DNA of 64,000 nucleotides from JAGVSZ01 sp963716855 (GCA_963716855.1 CAVQUV010000016.1:321792-385791), one strand, 5' to 3'. Positions 28,540 to 37,977 are shown, numbered from the stretch's first letter. The notes: generated by a model from the sequence alone, not told the origin. Program-made: numbers and translations.

Positions 28540-28689
28540 GCGGTGGTGAGCCACGATGGGGTGCAACATTTCCAACCCTGGGATGCCGCCGTGTTCAGGT
28601 GCGGTCTCTGACCGTCGACGCGACGTGCGTTTCCTTGGCGGTGTAGTCGCGGTCACCGGCCGCGGCCTATCTGAAACCAGGAGGAAAAT

Positions 28690-29067
28690 ATGGCGACTCC
28701 AGTAACAGTAACGAAGTTCCAAGCGAAGTCCCACAACTCGCCCGACGAGGTTCGCAGCCCTAGCAAGACCCGGGTCGAGGTCGTTCAACTCGAGGGGTTC
28801 ACGATTGGGCGTTTCAACTTCGAGCCCGGGTGGCGCTGGTCGGAATGCGTCAAGCCGGTCGTCAAGACCGACCAATGCCAGGTATCCCATGTCGGGTACG
28901 CTGTCTCGGGGCGAATTACGGTTCGCATGAAGGACGGCACCGAAAAGACCATTGTCGCGGGCGAGTCGTACACGATTCCGCCAGGACACGATGCCTGGGT
29001 AGAAGGCAATCAGCCCTTCGTTGGAATCGAAGTGATGAGCGCCGACGTTTACGCGAAGCCGAAGTGA
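28690..29067 (+). CDS. Cupin-domain cassette protein
   Basis: 125 residues, single cupin fold. EPGWRWSECVKPVVKTDQCQ and VSHVGYAVSGRITVRMKDGT form the first half, and IVAGESYTIPPGHDAWVEGN the second cupin motif. One His is in the second motif (PPGHDAW); the first motif lacks the usual HxH, having SHVGY instead, so metal binding is doubtful. CAGGAGG lies 8 bases before ATG 28690. The stop is only 11 bases before attC D, the standard cassette layout. Confidence 0.85.
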   Translation: MATPVTVTKFQAKSHNSPDEVRSPSKTRVEVVQLEGFTIGRFNFEPGWRWSECVKPVVKTDQCQVSHVGYAVSGRITVRMKDGTEKTIVAGESYTIPPGHDAWVEGNQPFVGIEVMSADVYAKPK

Positions 29068-29077
29068 GGCTGTGAGC

Positions 29078-29155
29078 GGGTAACCAGCGGTTGCAGCCGA
29101 CCCGTGCCGGCGGGCTCCGTTCGCCCACACGGTCGGCTGAACTGCGTCGTTGAGC
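29078..29155 (+). other. Integron attC site D
   Basis: Left GGGTAAC-N5-GTTGCAG, right GCTGAAC-N6-GTTGAGC. The arms GTTGCAGCCGACCCGTG and CACGGTCGGCTGAAC pair with two unpaired bases on the left strand, again the attC pattern. The left outer core is imperfect. Confidence 0.75.
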
Positions 29156-29528
29156 GTCCGCTTCCGGGATCCGTTCGAACGACTGCTTCCCGCTGGCGGT
29201 CGAATACAGCCTGTGGGTGGCGATTTACTAATCAGGCCGCGCCCCGGCGTTCAAAGAGCCATCGGGTCGCGAAACCGGAGATTGAATCGCACAAGGGCAC
29301 GATACGAAGTGGCGCTGAGTCGACGATCGCTGCTGCGCGAGATTTCCGTGACTCTGTTGACTACGAACCAGGAGGTCGTTGTGCGGAGCCTTGGGGGCGG
29401 ATGCGCTCGAGCGGCTTCTACAAAACCTCCCGGAACGTCATGGCTCCGAAGCAAACCGCCCTACAAGATTCTGGAAGTTGTAGAAGGCAGGAGAGCGCAA
29501 GATACTGATTCCTCGTGAATTGAACCCG

Positions 29529-29591
<63 letters not shown>

Positions 29592-29825
29592 ATCAATTCG
29601 TTGCGAGTGCCTTCGCAACGATTCGTTAGCTGATCAGCTTCTCCAATCTTCTCCAATTGCCTTCTCCAATTCTTGCGAGAGGTGCGCGGGCTCGTTTGCG
29701 ATCAGCGACTTGCAGCTTGTGTTCAACAGACAATCAATCTGCCGCAGTTGGGGGCATCACTAGTCCGCGTCTCGCGACGCCTCCGGCGCTTGTAGCGCGC
29801 CCGCTAACGGCCCAGAAGCCGACGT
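29592..29825. other. Right flank of the island with decamer repeats
   Basis: Holds three CTTCTCCAAT decamers (29,638-29,647; 29,648-29,657; 29,661-29,670), beginning 48 bases after the tRNA end, the same distance as the two CTTCTACAAA/T decamers on the left side. A weaker similarity (TTTGCGATCAGCG here, TTTGCGGTCAGCG there) continues further on. No gene is seen. Confidence 0.65.
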
Positions 29826-30299
29826 TCAATCGCTGCGCCCGATCGGCGCGCCGCCCGGCGCGGGCCGGCCCTCCAGCCGGTCCTCGAGCTCGCCGATGTA
29901 GGCGGCGAGCGTGTTGCCCGCCTGGTCGACGCGCGCCAGCACTTCGGCCTTCACCACCTGCCGCTCGGCGGAGCTGCTCGCGAGCTCCCGCTCGAGGAAC
30001 GCCCTGAGCTCGGTGAACCGCGACGCCTCGGCCTGGTCGGCGAGCTGGCGCTGCGTCTCGAGCGCCTTCGCGTGCCGCCGGGCCTCGAGCAGCACCGAGG
30101 TCTGCAGGTAGACGATGAACGCGAGGAACAGCACCGCGATCACCGCGGTGATCGCGAGCATGATCAGGCCGAGCGGCGCCTCGATCGTCGTGAACACGAG
30201 CGACAGCGTGGTCGGCGCAACGAACGCGCGCCAGTTGACCGCCGCGAACGTCGCGGTCAGGGCGAGCGCGAGGACGAGGAGCAGCGTGCGCAGTTGCAT
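29826..30299 (-). CDS. LapA-domain inner-membrane protein
   Basis: 157 residues. Two transmembrane helices (LRTLLLVLALALTATFAAVN and GLIMLAITAVIAVLFLAFIV) with a short periplasmic loop are followed by a long charged coiled coil (EARRHAKALETQRQLADQAE onward). This is the LapA/YciS-like plan (DUF1049); relatives work with LapB in control of lipopolysaccharide synthesis, but not all do. ATG 30299 is chosen, with AGAGG before it; a longer frame overlaps the ATPase gene. It follows that gene on the same strand after 34 bases. Confidence 0.8.
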   Translation of the reverse strand: MQLRTLLLVLALALTATFAAVNWRAFVAPTTLSLVFTTIEAPLGLIMLAITAVIAVLFLAFIVYLQTSVLLEARRHAKALETQRQLADQAEASRFTELRAFLERELASSSAERQVVKAEVLARVDQAGNTLAAYIGELEDRLEGRPAPGGAPIGRSD

Positions 30300-30333
30300 G
30301 GAAGGCCTCTCTTGTCGGGCGCGAAGGGCGTGA

Positions 30334-31377
30334 TCAGTCGAGCCGCCGGCCGGATCGCGCGTCGAACAGGTGCAGGTGGTCGGCAGCGAACGCGAAGTGT
30401 GCCATCTGTCCGGGCGCGAGCGCCACGCCGGGCGCGAGCCTGCCCTTGACGCACGCTTCGCCGGCGCCGGCGACAACCCAGGTCTCGGCGCCAGCCGGCT
30501 CGACGAGTGCGACCTCGAGTGCGAGCGCGTCCGGCCGGGCGGCGGCGTGCACCGCGAGCGCGTGCGGGCGCAGACCGACGGTTACGCCCGCCGGGTCGCG
30601 CCCGTCGAGCAGCGCGCGCACCGCCGGATGCCCTGCCAGGGCGGCGGCCGGCAGCAGGTTCATCGGCGGCGTGCCGACGAAGCGCGCGACGAACGCGTCC
30701 GCCGGGCGGGCATACACGGTGCCGGGCGCGTCGCACTGCACGACCCGGCCGTCGCGGAGCACGGCGATGCGATCGGCGAGCGCGAGCGCCTCCTCCTGGT
30801 CGTGCGTGACGTAGACCGTGGTGATGCGGTGCGTTTGGTGGACGCGCTTGATCTCCTCGCGGATCTCGACCCGCAGCGCCGCGTCGAGATTGGAGAGCGG
30901 CTCGTCCATGAGGAACGCCGCCGGCCGGCGGACGAGCGCGCGGCCGAGCGCGACGCGCTGCCGCTGGCCGCCGGAGAGCTGGCGCGGGTGCTTGTCGAGG
31001 AGCAGAGTGAGACCGAGCGCCCCTGCCACGCGCTCGGCCGCCGCGCGTGCCGCGCGCCGGCCGAGACCGCGGTTGCGCAGCGGGAAGGCGAGGTTCCCGG
31101 CGACGTCGAGGTGCGGATAGAGCGCGTAGGTCTGGAACACCATCGCCACGTCGCGCTTCTGCGGCGGCAGGTCCGTGACGTCGGTCCCGCCGATGCGGAT
31201 GCGACCTGAAGACGGCGGCTCGACGCCCGCGACGAGGTGGAGGAGCGTCGACTTGCCGCAGCCGCTCGGGCCGAGGAAGACGAAGAACTCGCCGTCTGCG
31301 ATCTCGAGCGACAGGTCGTCCGCGACGACGGTCGCGCCGAACCGCTTGCTCACCCGCTCGAGCGCGATCGCCGCCAT
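30334..31377 (-). CDS. ABC transporter ATP-binding protein (MalK/UgpC type)
   Basis: 347 residues. Complete nucleotide-binding domain: Walker A GPSGCGKST near residue 37, Q-loop MVFQTYALYPH, signature LSGGQRQRVALGRAL, Walker B FLMDEPLSNLD and switch His YVTHDQEEA. A C-terminal TOBE/MalK-like regulatory domain (GVTVGLRPHALAVHA) is present. It powers the importer formed by the two permeases upstream. ATG 31377 overlaps the stop of the permease gene (TGATG). Confidence 0.93.
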   Translation of the reverse strand: MAAIALERVSKRFGATVVADDLSLEIADGEFFVFLGPSGCGKSTLLHLVAGVEPPSSGRIRIGGTDVTDLPPQKRDVAMVFQTYALYPHLDVAGNLAFPLRNRGLGRRAARAAAERVAGALGLTLLLDKHPRQLSGGQRQRVALGRALVRRPAAFLMDEPLSNLDAALRVEIREEIKRVHQTHRITTVYVTHDQEEALALADRIAVLRDGRVVQCDAPGTVYARPADAFVARFVGTPPMNLLPAAALAGHPAVRALLDGRDPAGVTVGLRPHALAVHAAARPDALALEVALVEPAGAETWVVAGAGEACVKGRLAPGVALAPGQMAHFAFAADHLHLFDARSGRRLD

Positions 31378-32189
31378 CAGCCCTTCACCGCGCCGGCGGT
31401 GAGGCCGTCGAGCACGCGGCGCTGGAAGGCGATCGCGAGCAGCACCACCGGGGCGGTGGCGAGGACCGAGCCGGCCGCGATCTCGCCCCACGGCACCTCG
31501 TGGAGCCCGGGGAAGAGCGCGATCCCGACCGGCACCGTGCGCGCGGCCGTGCTCGCGGTGAGCGAGAGCGCGAACAGGAACTCGTTCCAGGCGAAGATGA
31601 ACACGAGCAGCCCGGTCGCGACGAGCCCCGGCGTGGCGAGCGGCAGCATCACCTTGACGAACGCGCCGAGCGCGGAGCAGCCGTCCACGCGGGCGGCGAT
31701 GTAGAGCTCGTCGGGCACGCCGCGGAAGAACTGCGTCATCAGCCACACCGCGAGCGGCAGCGCGAACCCGGCGTAGACGAGGACGAGCGCGATCAGCGTG
31801 TCGTGCAGCCCGGTCGCGCTCACCATCAGGAAGAGCGGGCTGACGGTGGCGATCGTCGGCAGCATCGACAGCGTCACCACCGCCGCGAGCGTCGCTGCAC
31901 GCCCGGGCGGACGGAGCTTCGCGAGCGCGAAGCCGGCGAGGCTGCCGAGGACGAGCGCGAGCGCGGTCGCGCCGGCGGCGGCGACGAGGCTGTTCAGCAT
32001 CAGCCGCCCGATCGGCTCCCCCGCGAGGATGGCGCGGTAATGCTCGAGGGTCGGGCTGCCCGGCAGGAGCGGCGGCAGTGCTTCCAGCTCCGCGACCGGC
32101 TTGAGCGAGGTCAGCAGCTGCCAGACGAACGGCGCGAGCGACCAGGCCATGACCGCGGCGAGGCCGGCCCAGAGGCCGAGCCGCCTCAC
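31377..32189 (-). CDS. ABC transporter permease (MalG/UgpE type)
   Basis: 270 residues, six transmembrane helices. The EAA coupling loop is seen in YIAARVDGCSALGAFVKVML, and AWNEFLFALSL is typical for MalG-like carbohydrate permeases. The start is GTG 32189, overlapping the stop of the partner permease by 4 bases. The gene is translated together with the rest of the operon. Confidence 0.92.
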   Translation of the reverse strand: MRRLGLWAGLAAVMAWSLAPFVWQLLTSLKPVAELEALPPLLPGSPTLEHYRAILAGEPIGRLMLNSLVAAAGATALALVLGSLAGFALAKLRPPGRAATLAAVVTLSMLPTIATVSPLFLMVSATGLHDTLIALVLVYAGFALPLAVWLMTQFFRGVPDELYIAARVDGCSALGAFVKVMLPLATPGLVATGLLVFIFAWNEFLFALSLTASTAARTVPVGIALFPGLHEVPWGEIAAGSVLATAPVVLLAIAFQRRVLDGLTAGAVKG

Positions 32190-33034
32190 GCGGCGCCCCC
32201 GCGCAGGAGCCGCGCGTAGGCGAGCGTCGCCGCCGCGGTCACCGCGAGCATCGCGACCGCGAGCGCCGAGCCGTACCCGAAGTCGAGCGTCTGGAACAGC
32301 ACCTTGTAGGCGTAGATCGACAGCGTCTCGGTGCCGTTCGCCGGACCGCCGCCGGTGAGCACGTACACGGCGTCGAAGACGCGCAGCGCGTCGATCGTGC
32401 GGAACACCGCCGCCACCAGGATGACCGGCATGAGCAGCGGCAGCGTGACGCGCACGAACGCGGTCCACGCGCTCGCGCCGTCGGTCGCCGCGGCGCGGTA
32501 GAGATCGCGCGGGATGCCCTGCAAACCGGCGAGGAGCAGCAGCGCGACGAACGGCGTCGACTTCCACACGTCCATCGCGATCGCGGCGTGCAGCGCCCAC
32601 GTCGGGTCGCCGAGCCAGTTGACGCGCGCGCCGAGCAGGTAGTTGAGCACGCCGGTCTCGGGGTTGTACATCCACTCCCACATCCGCGCCGACACGACGG
32701 TCGGGATCGCCCAGGGGACGAGGATCGCGCCATAGACGAGCGCGCGCGTCCGCCCGGCGCGCGCGACGGCGAGCGCGACGGCGAGGCCGAGCACGAGCTC
32801 GAGCGCGACCGACGCCGCGGTGAAGTAGGCGGTGTTCCAGAGCGCGTTCCAGAACCTCCCGTCGGACGCGAGGCGGAGGTAGTTGTCGAGGCCGACGAAC
32901 GCCGGGGCGCGGAACGGCGTGCGCACCTCGAGGCTCAGCCAGACGACGTACGCCATCGGGACCGCGGTCACGACCGCGAGCAGGGCCGCGGCGGGCGCGA
33001 GGAACGGCGCCGACTCGAACCGGGCGGCCTTCAT
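32186..33034 (-). CDS. ABC transporter permease (MalF/UgpA type)
   Basis: 282 residues, six helices. EAA loop LYRAAATDGASAWTAFVRVT and the preceding WKSTPFVALLLLAGLQGIPR are typical of UgpA-like permeases. Start ATG 33034, overlapping the binding-protein stop (ATGA). It forms the heterodimeric channel with the MalG-type permease. Confidence 0.92.
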   Translation of the reverse strand: MKAARFESAPFLAPAAALLAVVTAVPMAYVVWLSLEVRTPFRAPAFVGLDNYLRLASDGRFWNALWNTAYFTAASVALELVLGLAVALAVARAGRTRALVYGAILVPWAIPTVVSARMWEWMYNPETGVLNYLLGARVNWLGDPTWALHAAIAMDVWKSTPFVALLLLAGLQGIPRDLYRAAATDGASAWTAFVRVTLPLLMPVILVAAVFRTIDALRVFDAVYVLTGGGPANGTETLSIYAYKVLFQTLDFGYGSALAVAMLAVTAAATLAYARLLRGGAA

Positions 33035-34287
33035 CGCCGCTCCAGCGCGGCGGCTGCGCGCCCGATCGCGGCGAGCGCCGATTCGGGCGCGCGCTCGCCC
33101 ACCAGTACCGCGCTGAATTCCGCCTGCAAGGTCTGCGAGAGCGCGACGTAGTGCGGCGAGACCGGCCGCGGGCGCGCCGCCTCGAGCACCGCGCGGAGCC
33201 GCGGGAGGAACGGCTGCGCGGCGGCGAGCTCGGCGTCCGCGTAGAGCGATCGCCGCGGCGGGCTGTAGCCGTAGGCGAGGGCGAGCGCCTTCTGCGCCGG
33301 CGCGGCGGTGAGGAACGCGGCGAGGCGCTCGGCCGCCTCCGGGCGCGGCGAGAACGCGTTGACGCCGAGCTGCCAGCCGCCGAGCGTCGCCGCCGGCGCG
33401 GCGCCCGGGGCGTGCGGCAGCACCGACACGCCGACGCGACCCCGCACCGGCGAGTCCGCGCGCTCGAACAGCCGCCAGGCGTACGGCCAGTTGCGCAGGA
33501 ACAGTGCGCCGCCGCGGCCGAACGCGACGCGCGTCGGCTCCTCGGTCAAGGTCGTTACGTAGTCCGGGGTCACGTTGGCGGTCACCAGCGAGCGCATGAA
33601 CGCGAGGCCGCGTGCCGCCGCGGGGACGTCCGCCTCGTCGAGTCCGCCGCCGTGGCTCCACACGAACTCGAGCGCGTTGCACACCAGGCCCTCGTACTGC
33701 TTGCCCTGCCATACGAAACCGTGCACGTCGGACGCCGCGCGCGTCACGGCGTGCGCGGCGGCCACCAGGTCGTCCCACGTCCGCGGCGGCGCGAGGTGGT
33801 GGCGCTCCAGCAAGTCCGTGCGGTAGTAGAGCAGCCCGGCGTCGGCAAACCACGGCAGCGCGTACACGCGGCCGCGCCAGGTGACGGCTGCGAGCGGGCC
33901 GGGGAAGAGATCGGCGCGTTCCTCCGCGGCGAGGCGGTGCGACAGGTCGCGCAGCCAGCCGGCCTGCGCGAACTCCGCCGCCCAGATCGCGTCGAGCGCG
34001 AGCACGTCGAACTCGGTCGAGCGCGCCTGGAGGTTGATCGCGTAGAAGAGATGCTGTTCGTCGCTCGACGCCGGCAGCGTGGCGCGCCGTACGTGGACGC
34101 CCGCGGCGCGCTCGAAGCCGGCGAGCAGCGTGTCGAGCGGCCGCGGATCACCGAAGAGCTTGGGATGGCGCAGGACGACGGCGCCCGGCGCGCGCCCGGC
34201 GTTCCGCTCGCCGCAGCCGCCGGCGAGCGCGCCGAGCGACAGCGCACCGAGCGCGAGCGCCACGCGCCGCCGGCCCAGCAGCCTCAC
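33031..34287 (-). CDS. ABC transporter substrate-binding lipoprotein (family 1)
   Basis: About 418 residues. From GTG 34287 the N-terminus VRLLGRRRVALALGALSLGA carries a lipobox LAGGC, so it is a lipid-anchored periplasmic binding protein. Blocks such as DVLALDAIWAAEFAQAGWLR, LPWFADAGLLYYRTDLLERH and TWDDLVAAAHAVT are typical of sugar-binding proteins of the UgpB/MalE group. A longer frame up to 34449 adds a non-signal leader and is rejected. First gene of the four-gene importer operon; the sugar is unknown. Confidence 0.9.
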   Translation of the reverse strand: MRLLGRRRVALALGALSLGALAGGCGERNAGRAPGAVVLRHPKLFGDPRPLDTLLAGFERAAGVHVRRATLPASSDEQHLFYAINLQARSTEFDVLALDAIWAAEFAQAGWLRDLSHRLAAEERADLFPGPLAAVTWRGRVYALPWFADAGLLYYRTDLLERHHLAPPRTWDDLVAAAHAVTRAASDVHGFVWQGKQYEGLVCNALEFVWSHGGGLDEADVPAAARGLAFMRSLVTANVTPDYVTTLTEEPTRVAFGRGGALFLRNWPYAWRLFERADSPVRGRVGVSVLPHAPGAAPAATLGGWQLGVNAFSPRPEAAERLAAFLTAAPAQKALALAYGYSPPRRSLYADAELAAAQPFLPRLRAVLEAARPRPVSPHYVALSQTLQAEFSAVLVGERAPESALAAIGRAAAALERR

Positions 34288-34588
34288 GTCAGTCGCGGCG
34301 CGCACTCGACCGCTGTCCGGCGGCTCGATCGGTGGCTCGCTCGGCCTCGGGTCATCCACTGGATGTCGCGTTGATCGCGCTCGGCGGCTGCCGGCCATGC
34401 CGGTGCGGCAGTCCGGCGTCGAGGTTCGAAACCAGCGCGTGAGTAGCATACGAGCAACGTCGCGAGAGCGTCAATGCCGCACGCGGCGCCGGCGCGAACG
34501 CGCCGGACGAGTTGACACGCCCGTGTGGTCCAGAAATTCAGCCGAGGTTGAGCGAGTATGATGCGACGGCCTCATGTAGGCTGGCAAC

Positions 34589-35450
34589 ATGGTTCAAGGG
34601 CGGGTGCTGGTGCAGTTCTTGGTCGTCGTGCTCGCTGCATGGCTCGCCCGGCAGCAGGGAGCGTTCATCGAATACCTTAAGGCCGAGAACCGGATGCTCA
34701 AGGCGCGTCTTGGTCGTCGCCGACTTATCTTCACCGACACTGAACGCCGGCTCCTTGCGCGGCACGCGAAGGCGGTGGGCCGCAAGAAGCTCTTCGAGCT
34801 CGATCCGATCGTCTCGCCCGACACACTGCTGCGCTGGCACCGGCAGCTGATCGCGATGAAGTGGACGTTCCGGCGCAAAGGCCCGGGCCGGCCGCGGGTG
34901 ATGGGGACAATCGAGGCGCTTGTCGTGCGTATGGCCAGTGAGAGCCCACGCTGGGGGTACACGCGCATCCAGGGCGCGCTTTCCAATCTTGGGCACAAGG
35001 TCGCCCGTGGAACGGTCGCGAACATCTTGAGGCGTGAGGGGATCGAGCCTGCGCCGACGCGGGGCACGCGCACGCCCTGGTCGGTGTTTCTCAAGGCGCA
35101 TTGGCGAAGCCTCGTCGCCGCCGACTTTCTCACCGTCGAGGTCTGGAAGCTACGCGGACTGATGACGTACTACGTGCTGTTTTTCATTGAACTGCCGACG
35201 CGAGCGGTGAGGATTGCAGGGATCACCACGAACCCCGCGGAAGGCTGGATGCTCCAGATCGCTCGCAACGCGTGCGACGTCGATGATGGCGTGTTGTCCG
35301 AAGGTAGGAAGCTTCTCATCGATCGGGACGCGAAGTACTCGGGCGACTGGCGCGCGTTCCTGGAAGAGCAGGGCGTGGAGGTCATCCGGCTGCCGCCGAA
35401 GTCGCCTAATCTGAACGCCTACGCCGAGCGGTTCGTACGCTCAATCAGAC
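34589..35450 (+). pseudogene. Truncated rve-type transposase
   Basis: Begins ATG 34589 with a hydrophobic stretch and KAENRMLKARLGRRRLIFTD, then a helix-turn-helix zone and the integrase core. The three catalytic acidic residues are visible: VAADFLTVEVW (D), LLIDRDAKYS (D) and NAYAERFVRSI (E). Right after the last, the family's C-terminal part (normally about 50 residues) is missing, and the frame runs a few codons into a foreign transposase piece. The upstream TGTGGTCCAGAAATTC (34,521) may be the left IS end. Transposition by this copy is unlikely. Confidence 0.75.
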
Positions 35451-35560
35451 CGTGCATCCGCCGATAGCCGAACCGACGTCGCGCCTGCGCTAGATCGATG
35501 ATCCGCGCCTGCAGCACCTGGTTCGGCTCGGCGCAGCGATCTCCGAAATCGGGAACTCGG
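35440..35560 (-). pseudogene. IS3-family transposase fragment
   Basis: On the minus strand the sequence reads NQVLQARIIDLAQARRRFGY and RRMHGLI, the well-known start region of IS3-group OrfB (RxGYRRxH). Only about 35 residues remain. It abuts the truncated rve transposase in opposite orientation, so two insertion sequences collided here. Confidence 0.65.
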
Positions 35561-35597
35561 CGCAGGCGGCCCGGCCAGCGCTGAACGCGTGGAGCTC

Positions 35598-36989
35598 TCA
35601 GTTGTGCTCCTTGATGTCTCCTTCGGCCCGCAGCCACTGCACGGCGGTGCGGAAGGCCTCGAGCGTCAGCGCGACTTCGCGCGGCCCGTGCGTCGCGGAC
35701 ACGACGCCCCCCGGTCCACCCATGATGTCGACGCCGTTTGCGAGCATGGCGAGGCGGAGTCGATTGATGAGGTTCGCGTCGCGCGCACCCTTGATGCCCC
35801 TGAAGCCGAGCTTCAGCGGATCGAAGGTCGCCGCATCGATCGCGATGCGGCTCGGGTTCGGGAAGATGACGAACGTAGAGGCCTCGCCATAGATTCCCCA
35901 GGGCACCTGATCCTCGATGAGGATCTTTCGCATCCCGTTGCGGATCGACTCCGCCGTCGCCTCGGCCTGGGCGCAAGCCTCGGTGGTCTCGACGAGCTGC
36001 AGCGTGGCGACCGCGGCGGCGGCGCACAGCGGGTTGGCGTTGAAGGTGCCCTGGTGACCGATCTTCTCGCGCCGAGCGGCCTTTGCGGCCGCCGCGTCGA
36101 GTTGGTCCATGACGTCCCGGCGCCCTGCGACGGCGCCACCAGGCAGCCCGCCGGCGAGGATCTTGGCGAGTACGCAGAGGTCCGGGGTGATCCCATAGCG
36201 GGATTGAGCGCCGCCACGCGACCAGCGAAAGCCGGTGATCACCTCATCCATAATGAGCAGGACACCGCGGCGCCTCGTCGCCTCACGCAGGGCGGCGACG
36301 AAGCCGGGCGGCACGGGCACCTGCCCCCACGACGCGCCGGACGGCTCGAGGATGACCGCAGCGATGTCGTCGCGCGTCTCGATGGCCTCGACGGCGGGAG
36401 CGACATCGTCCGCCGGCAGGACAATCGACTGCTCGAGGAGCGACGGCGGAATTCCGGCCGGCACCGACCCGTCGAAATGCGACATCGCGCCGGGCGCGAC
36501 CTGGTCGTGCCAACCGTGGAAATGCCCAACGAAACGCAAGACCTTCGGCTTCCCTGTATAGGCGCGCGCGAGCCGCAGCGCGAGCTGTGAGGCCTCCGTT
36601 CCCGAGGCCGTGAAGCGCACGCGCTCGGCACAGGGAATCAGCCGCTGCACGAGCTCGGCCCAGCGCACTTCCAGCTCGTGCGAGGCGCCCCAATGCGTGC
36701 CGAGCGTGACCTGCCGCTGGACGGCCTCGACCACGGCCGGATGCGAGTGCCCGAGCAGCAGCGCGCCGTGGCCGCCGAAATAGTCCACGTACTCGTTGCC
36801 GTCGACATCCCATTTGCGGGGACCCGCTGCACGGGCGGCGTAGATCGGGTAGGGCAGCGTCGTGCGCGAGTCGTGTGTCAGGCCCGCGGGAATCACTTGG
36901 CACGCTTCCTGGTAGAGCTGCGCCGAACGCTTGGTCCGTGCGCGGTATTGAGCCTCGACGATCGAGAGCCGTTGGGTGGTGATGGACAT
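35598..36989 (-). CDS. Class III aminotransferase (glutamate-1-semialdehyde aminomutase-like)
   Basis: 463 residues, fold type I PLP enzyme. GTEASQLALRLARAYTGKPK binds the phosphate, ILEPSGASWG and LLIMDEVITGFRWSRGG hold the PLP-ring Asp, and LCVLAKILAGGLPGGAVAG has the Schiff-base Lys. The sequence is of the HemL group, but its place in a catabolic region suggests an amino-acid or beta-amino-acid transaminase rather than heme synthesis. Start ATG 36989. The dehydrogenase gene lies 13 bases upstream on the same strand, so they form an operon. Confidence 0.87.
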   Translation of the reverse strand: MSITTQRLSIVEAQYRARTKRSAQLYQEACQVIPAGLTHDSRTTLPYPIYAARAAGPRKWDVDGNEYVDYFGGHGALLLGHSHPAVVEAVQRQVTLGTHWGASHELEVRWAELVQRLIPCAERVRFTASGTEASQLALRLARAYTGKPKVLRFVGHFHGWHDQVAPGAMSHFDGSVPAGIPPSLLEQSIVLPADDVAPAVEAIETRDDIAAVILEPSGASWGQVPVPPGFVAALREATRRRGVLLIMDEVITGFRWSRGGAQSRYGITPDLCVLAKILAGGLPGGAVAGRRDVMDQLDAAAAKAARREKIGHQGTFNANPLCAAAAVATLQLVETTEACAQAEATAESIRNGMRKILIEDQVPWGIYGEASTFVIFPNPSRIAIDAATFDPLKLGFRGIKGARDANLINRLRLAMLANGVDIMGGPGGVVSATHGPREVALTLEAFRTAVQWLRAEGDIKEHN

Positions 36990-37002
36990 GGATTCGCGTT
37001 CC

Positions 37003-37977
37003 TCAGTTATTGCCGAGAACCTCGGGGTTGATTACGACATCGCGATCGAGTCGCCCGTCGAGGCCGGCGAGCGCGTTCAGCGCCGTGGCGACGGCCATCC
37101 GGTCGAAGGCGGTGCGGACGTAGGCGGCGGTATGCGGGGTCAGCACGACGTTGTCGAGGGCAAGCAGCGGATGGTCCGGACGCGGCGGCTCGGTCTCGAG
37201 AACGTCGAGACCCGCCCCGGCGATGCGGCGCTCGCGCAGTGCCGCGACGAGCGCTGGCTCGTCGATGATCGGGCCGCGCGCGACGTTCACGACGAACGCC
37301 GTGGGCTTCATCGCCGCGAATGCCGGGGCGCCGATCAGGCCGCGCGTCGCCGGCGCGAGCGCGCAGGCGACCACGACGAAGTCGGCCTGCCGCAGGCCGC
37401 TCTCGAGCGTCTCGGCACGCGCGTAGCCCTCGCGTGCCGGGACCTCGGCCGGGACATTGGGATCGACCACCACGATGCGCATGGAGAACGCGGCGGCCCG
37501 CTGGGCGACCTGGCGCCCGATCCGGCCATAGCCGACGATGAGACAGGTCAGGTCGCGGAGCTCGATCGCGCCGAAGGCGCGCGGCCACGCCCCGGTCCGC
37601 ACGGCGCGATCGAGCGCCGGCCCGCGCTTGGCGAGCGCGAGCATCAGGTAGAGCGCGTGCTCGGCGACCGTCGCGGCGTTCGCACTGCCGGCGGTGGCAA
37701 GCGGGATGCGCCGGCGCGTCAGCGCTGGCACGTCGAAGTTGTCGTACCCGGCGCCCATGCGGCAGGCGACCCGCAACCGGGAGGCGCACTCGATCAGGTC
37801 CGCGCTGAGCGAGGGCGTCTCCATCACCATCACGACCCCGTCGGCGGTCGGGAGCGCCTTGCGAAGCGCCGCCGCCGTCGGCGCGGGCAGGACCCGGACG
37901 ACGAGGTCCGCGCGGGCGGCGAGGACGCCCATTCCCGGCTCGGGCAGCGCCTCGGTGAGGACGAGGGTCGCGGACAT
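37003..37977 (-). CDS. D-2-hydroxyacid dehydrogenase (NAD-dependent)
   Basis: 324 residues. Catalytic set: VNVARGPIIDEPALVAAL (Arg), GAGLDVLETEPP (Glu), and PHTAAY (His), with the NAD Rossmann motif LIVGYGRIGRQVAQRAAAF near residue 145. It would interconvert a 2-oxoacid and a D-2-hydroxyacid. ATG 37977 is the first good start; a longer frame reaches into the TRAP promoter region. First gene of the pair with the aminotransferase; divergent from the second TRAP operon. Confidence 0.9.
   Translation of the reverse strand: MSATLVLTEALPEPGMGVLAARADLVVRVLPAPTAAALRKALPTADGVVMVMETPSLSADLIECASRLRVACRMGAGYDNFDVPALTRRRIPLATAGSANAATVAEHALYLMLALAKRGPALDRAVRTGAWPRAFGAIELRDLTCLIVGYGRIGRQVAQRAAAFSMRIVVVDPNVPAEVPAREGYARAETLESGLRQADFVVVACALAPATRGLIGAPAFAAMKPTAFVVNVARGPIIDEPALVAALRERRIAGAGLDVLETEPPRPDHPLLALDNVVLTPHTAAYVRTAFDRMAVATALNALAGLDGRLDRDVVINPEVLGNN

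Larger units (their letters stand above)
27692..29155 (+). mobile_element. Integron cassette array without integrase (CALIN)
   Basis: Four sites end in integron core pairs: attC A (complete), right half sites at 28,049-28,068 (GCTCAAC-N6-GTTGGGC) and 28,521-28,539 (GCCCAAC-N5-GTTAGCC), and attC D (complete). Between them lie a gene-less cassette (27,767-28,062) and two one-gene cassettes with genes in the same direction and strong ribosome sites. No intI or attI is present in the window. The IS481-type element cut the array on the left. Confidence 0.75.

Noticed and set aside
35598..36989. True heme-pathway glutamate-1-semialdehyde aminomutase (hemL)
   Set aside because: The sequence is of the HemL group but lies in an operon with a hydroxyacid dehydrogenase; a transaminase role in catabolism is more likely.
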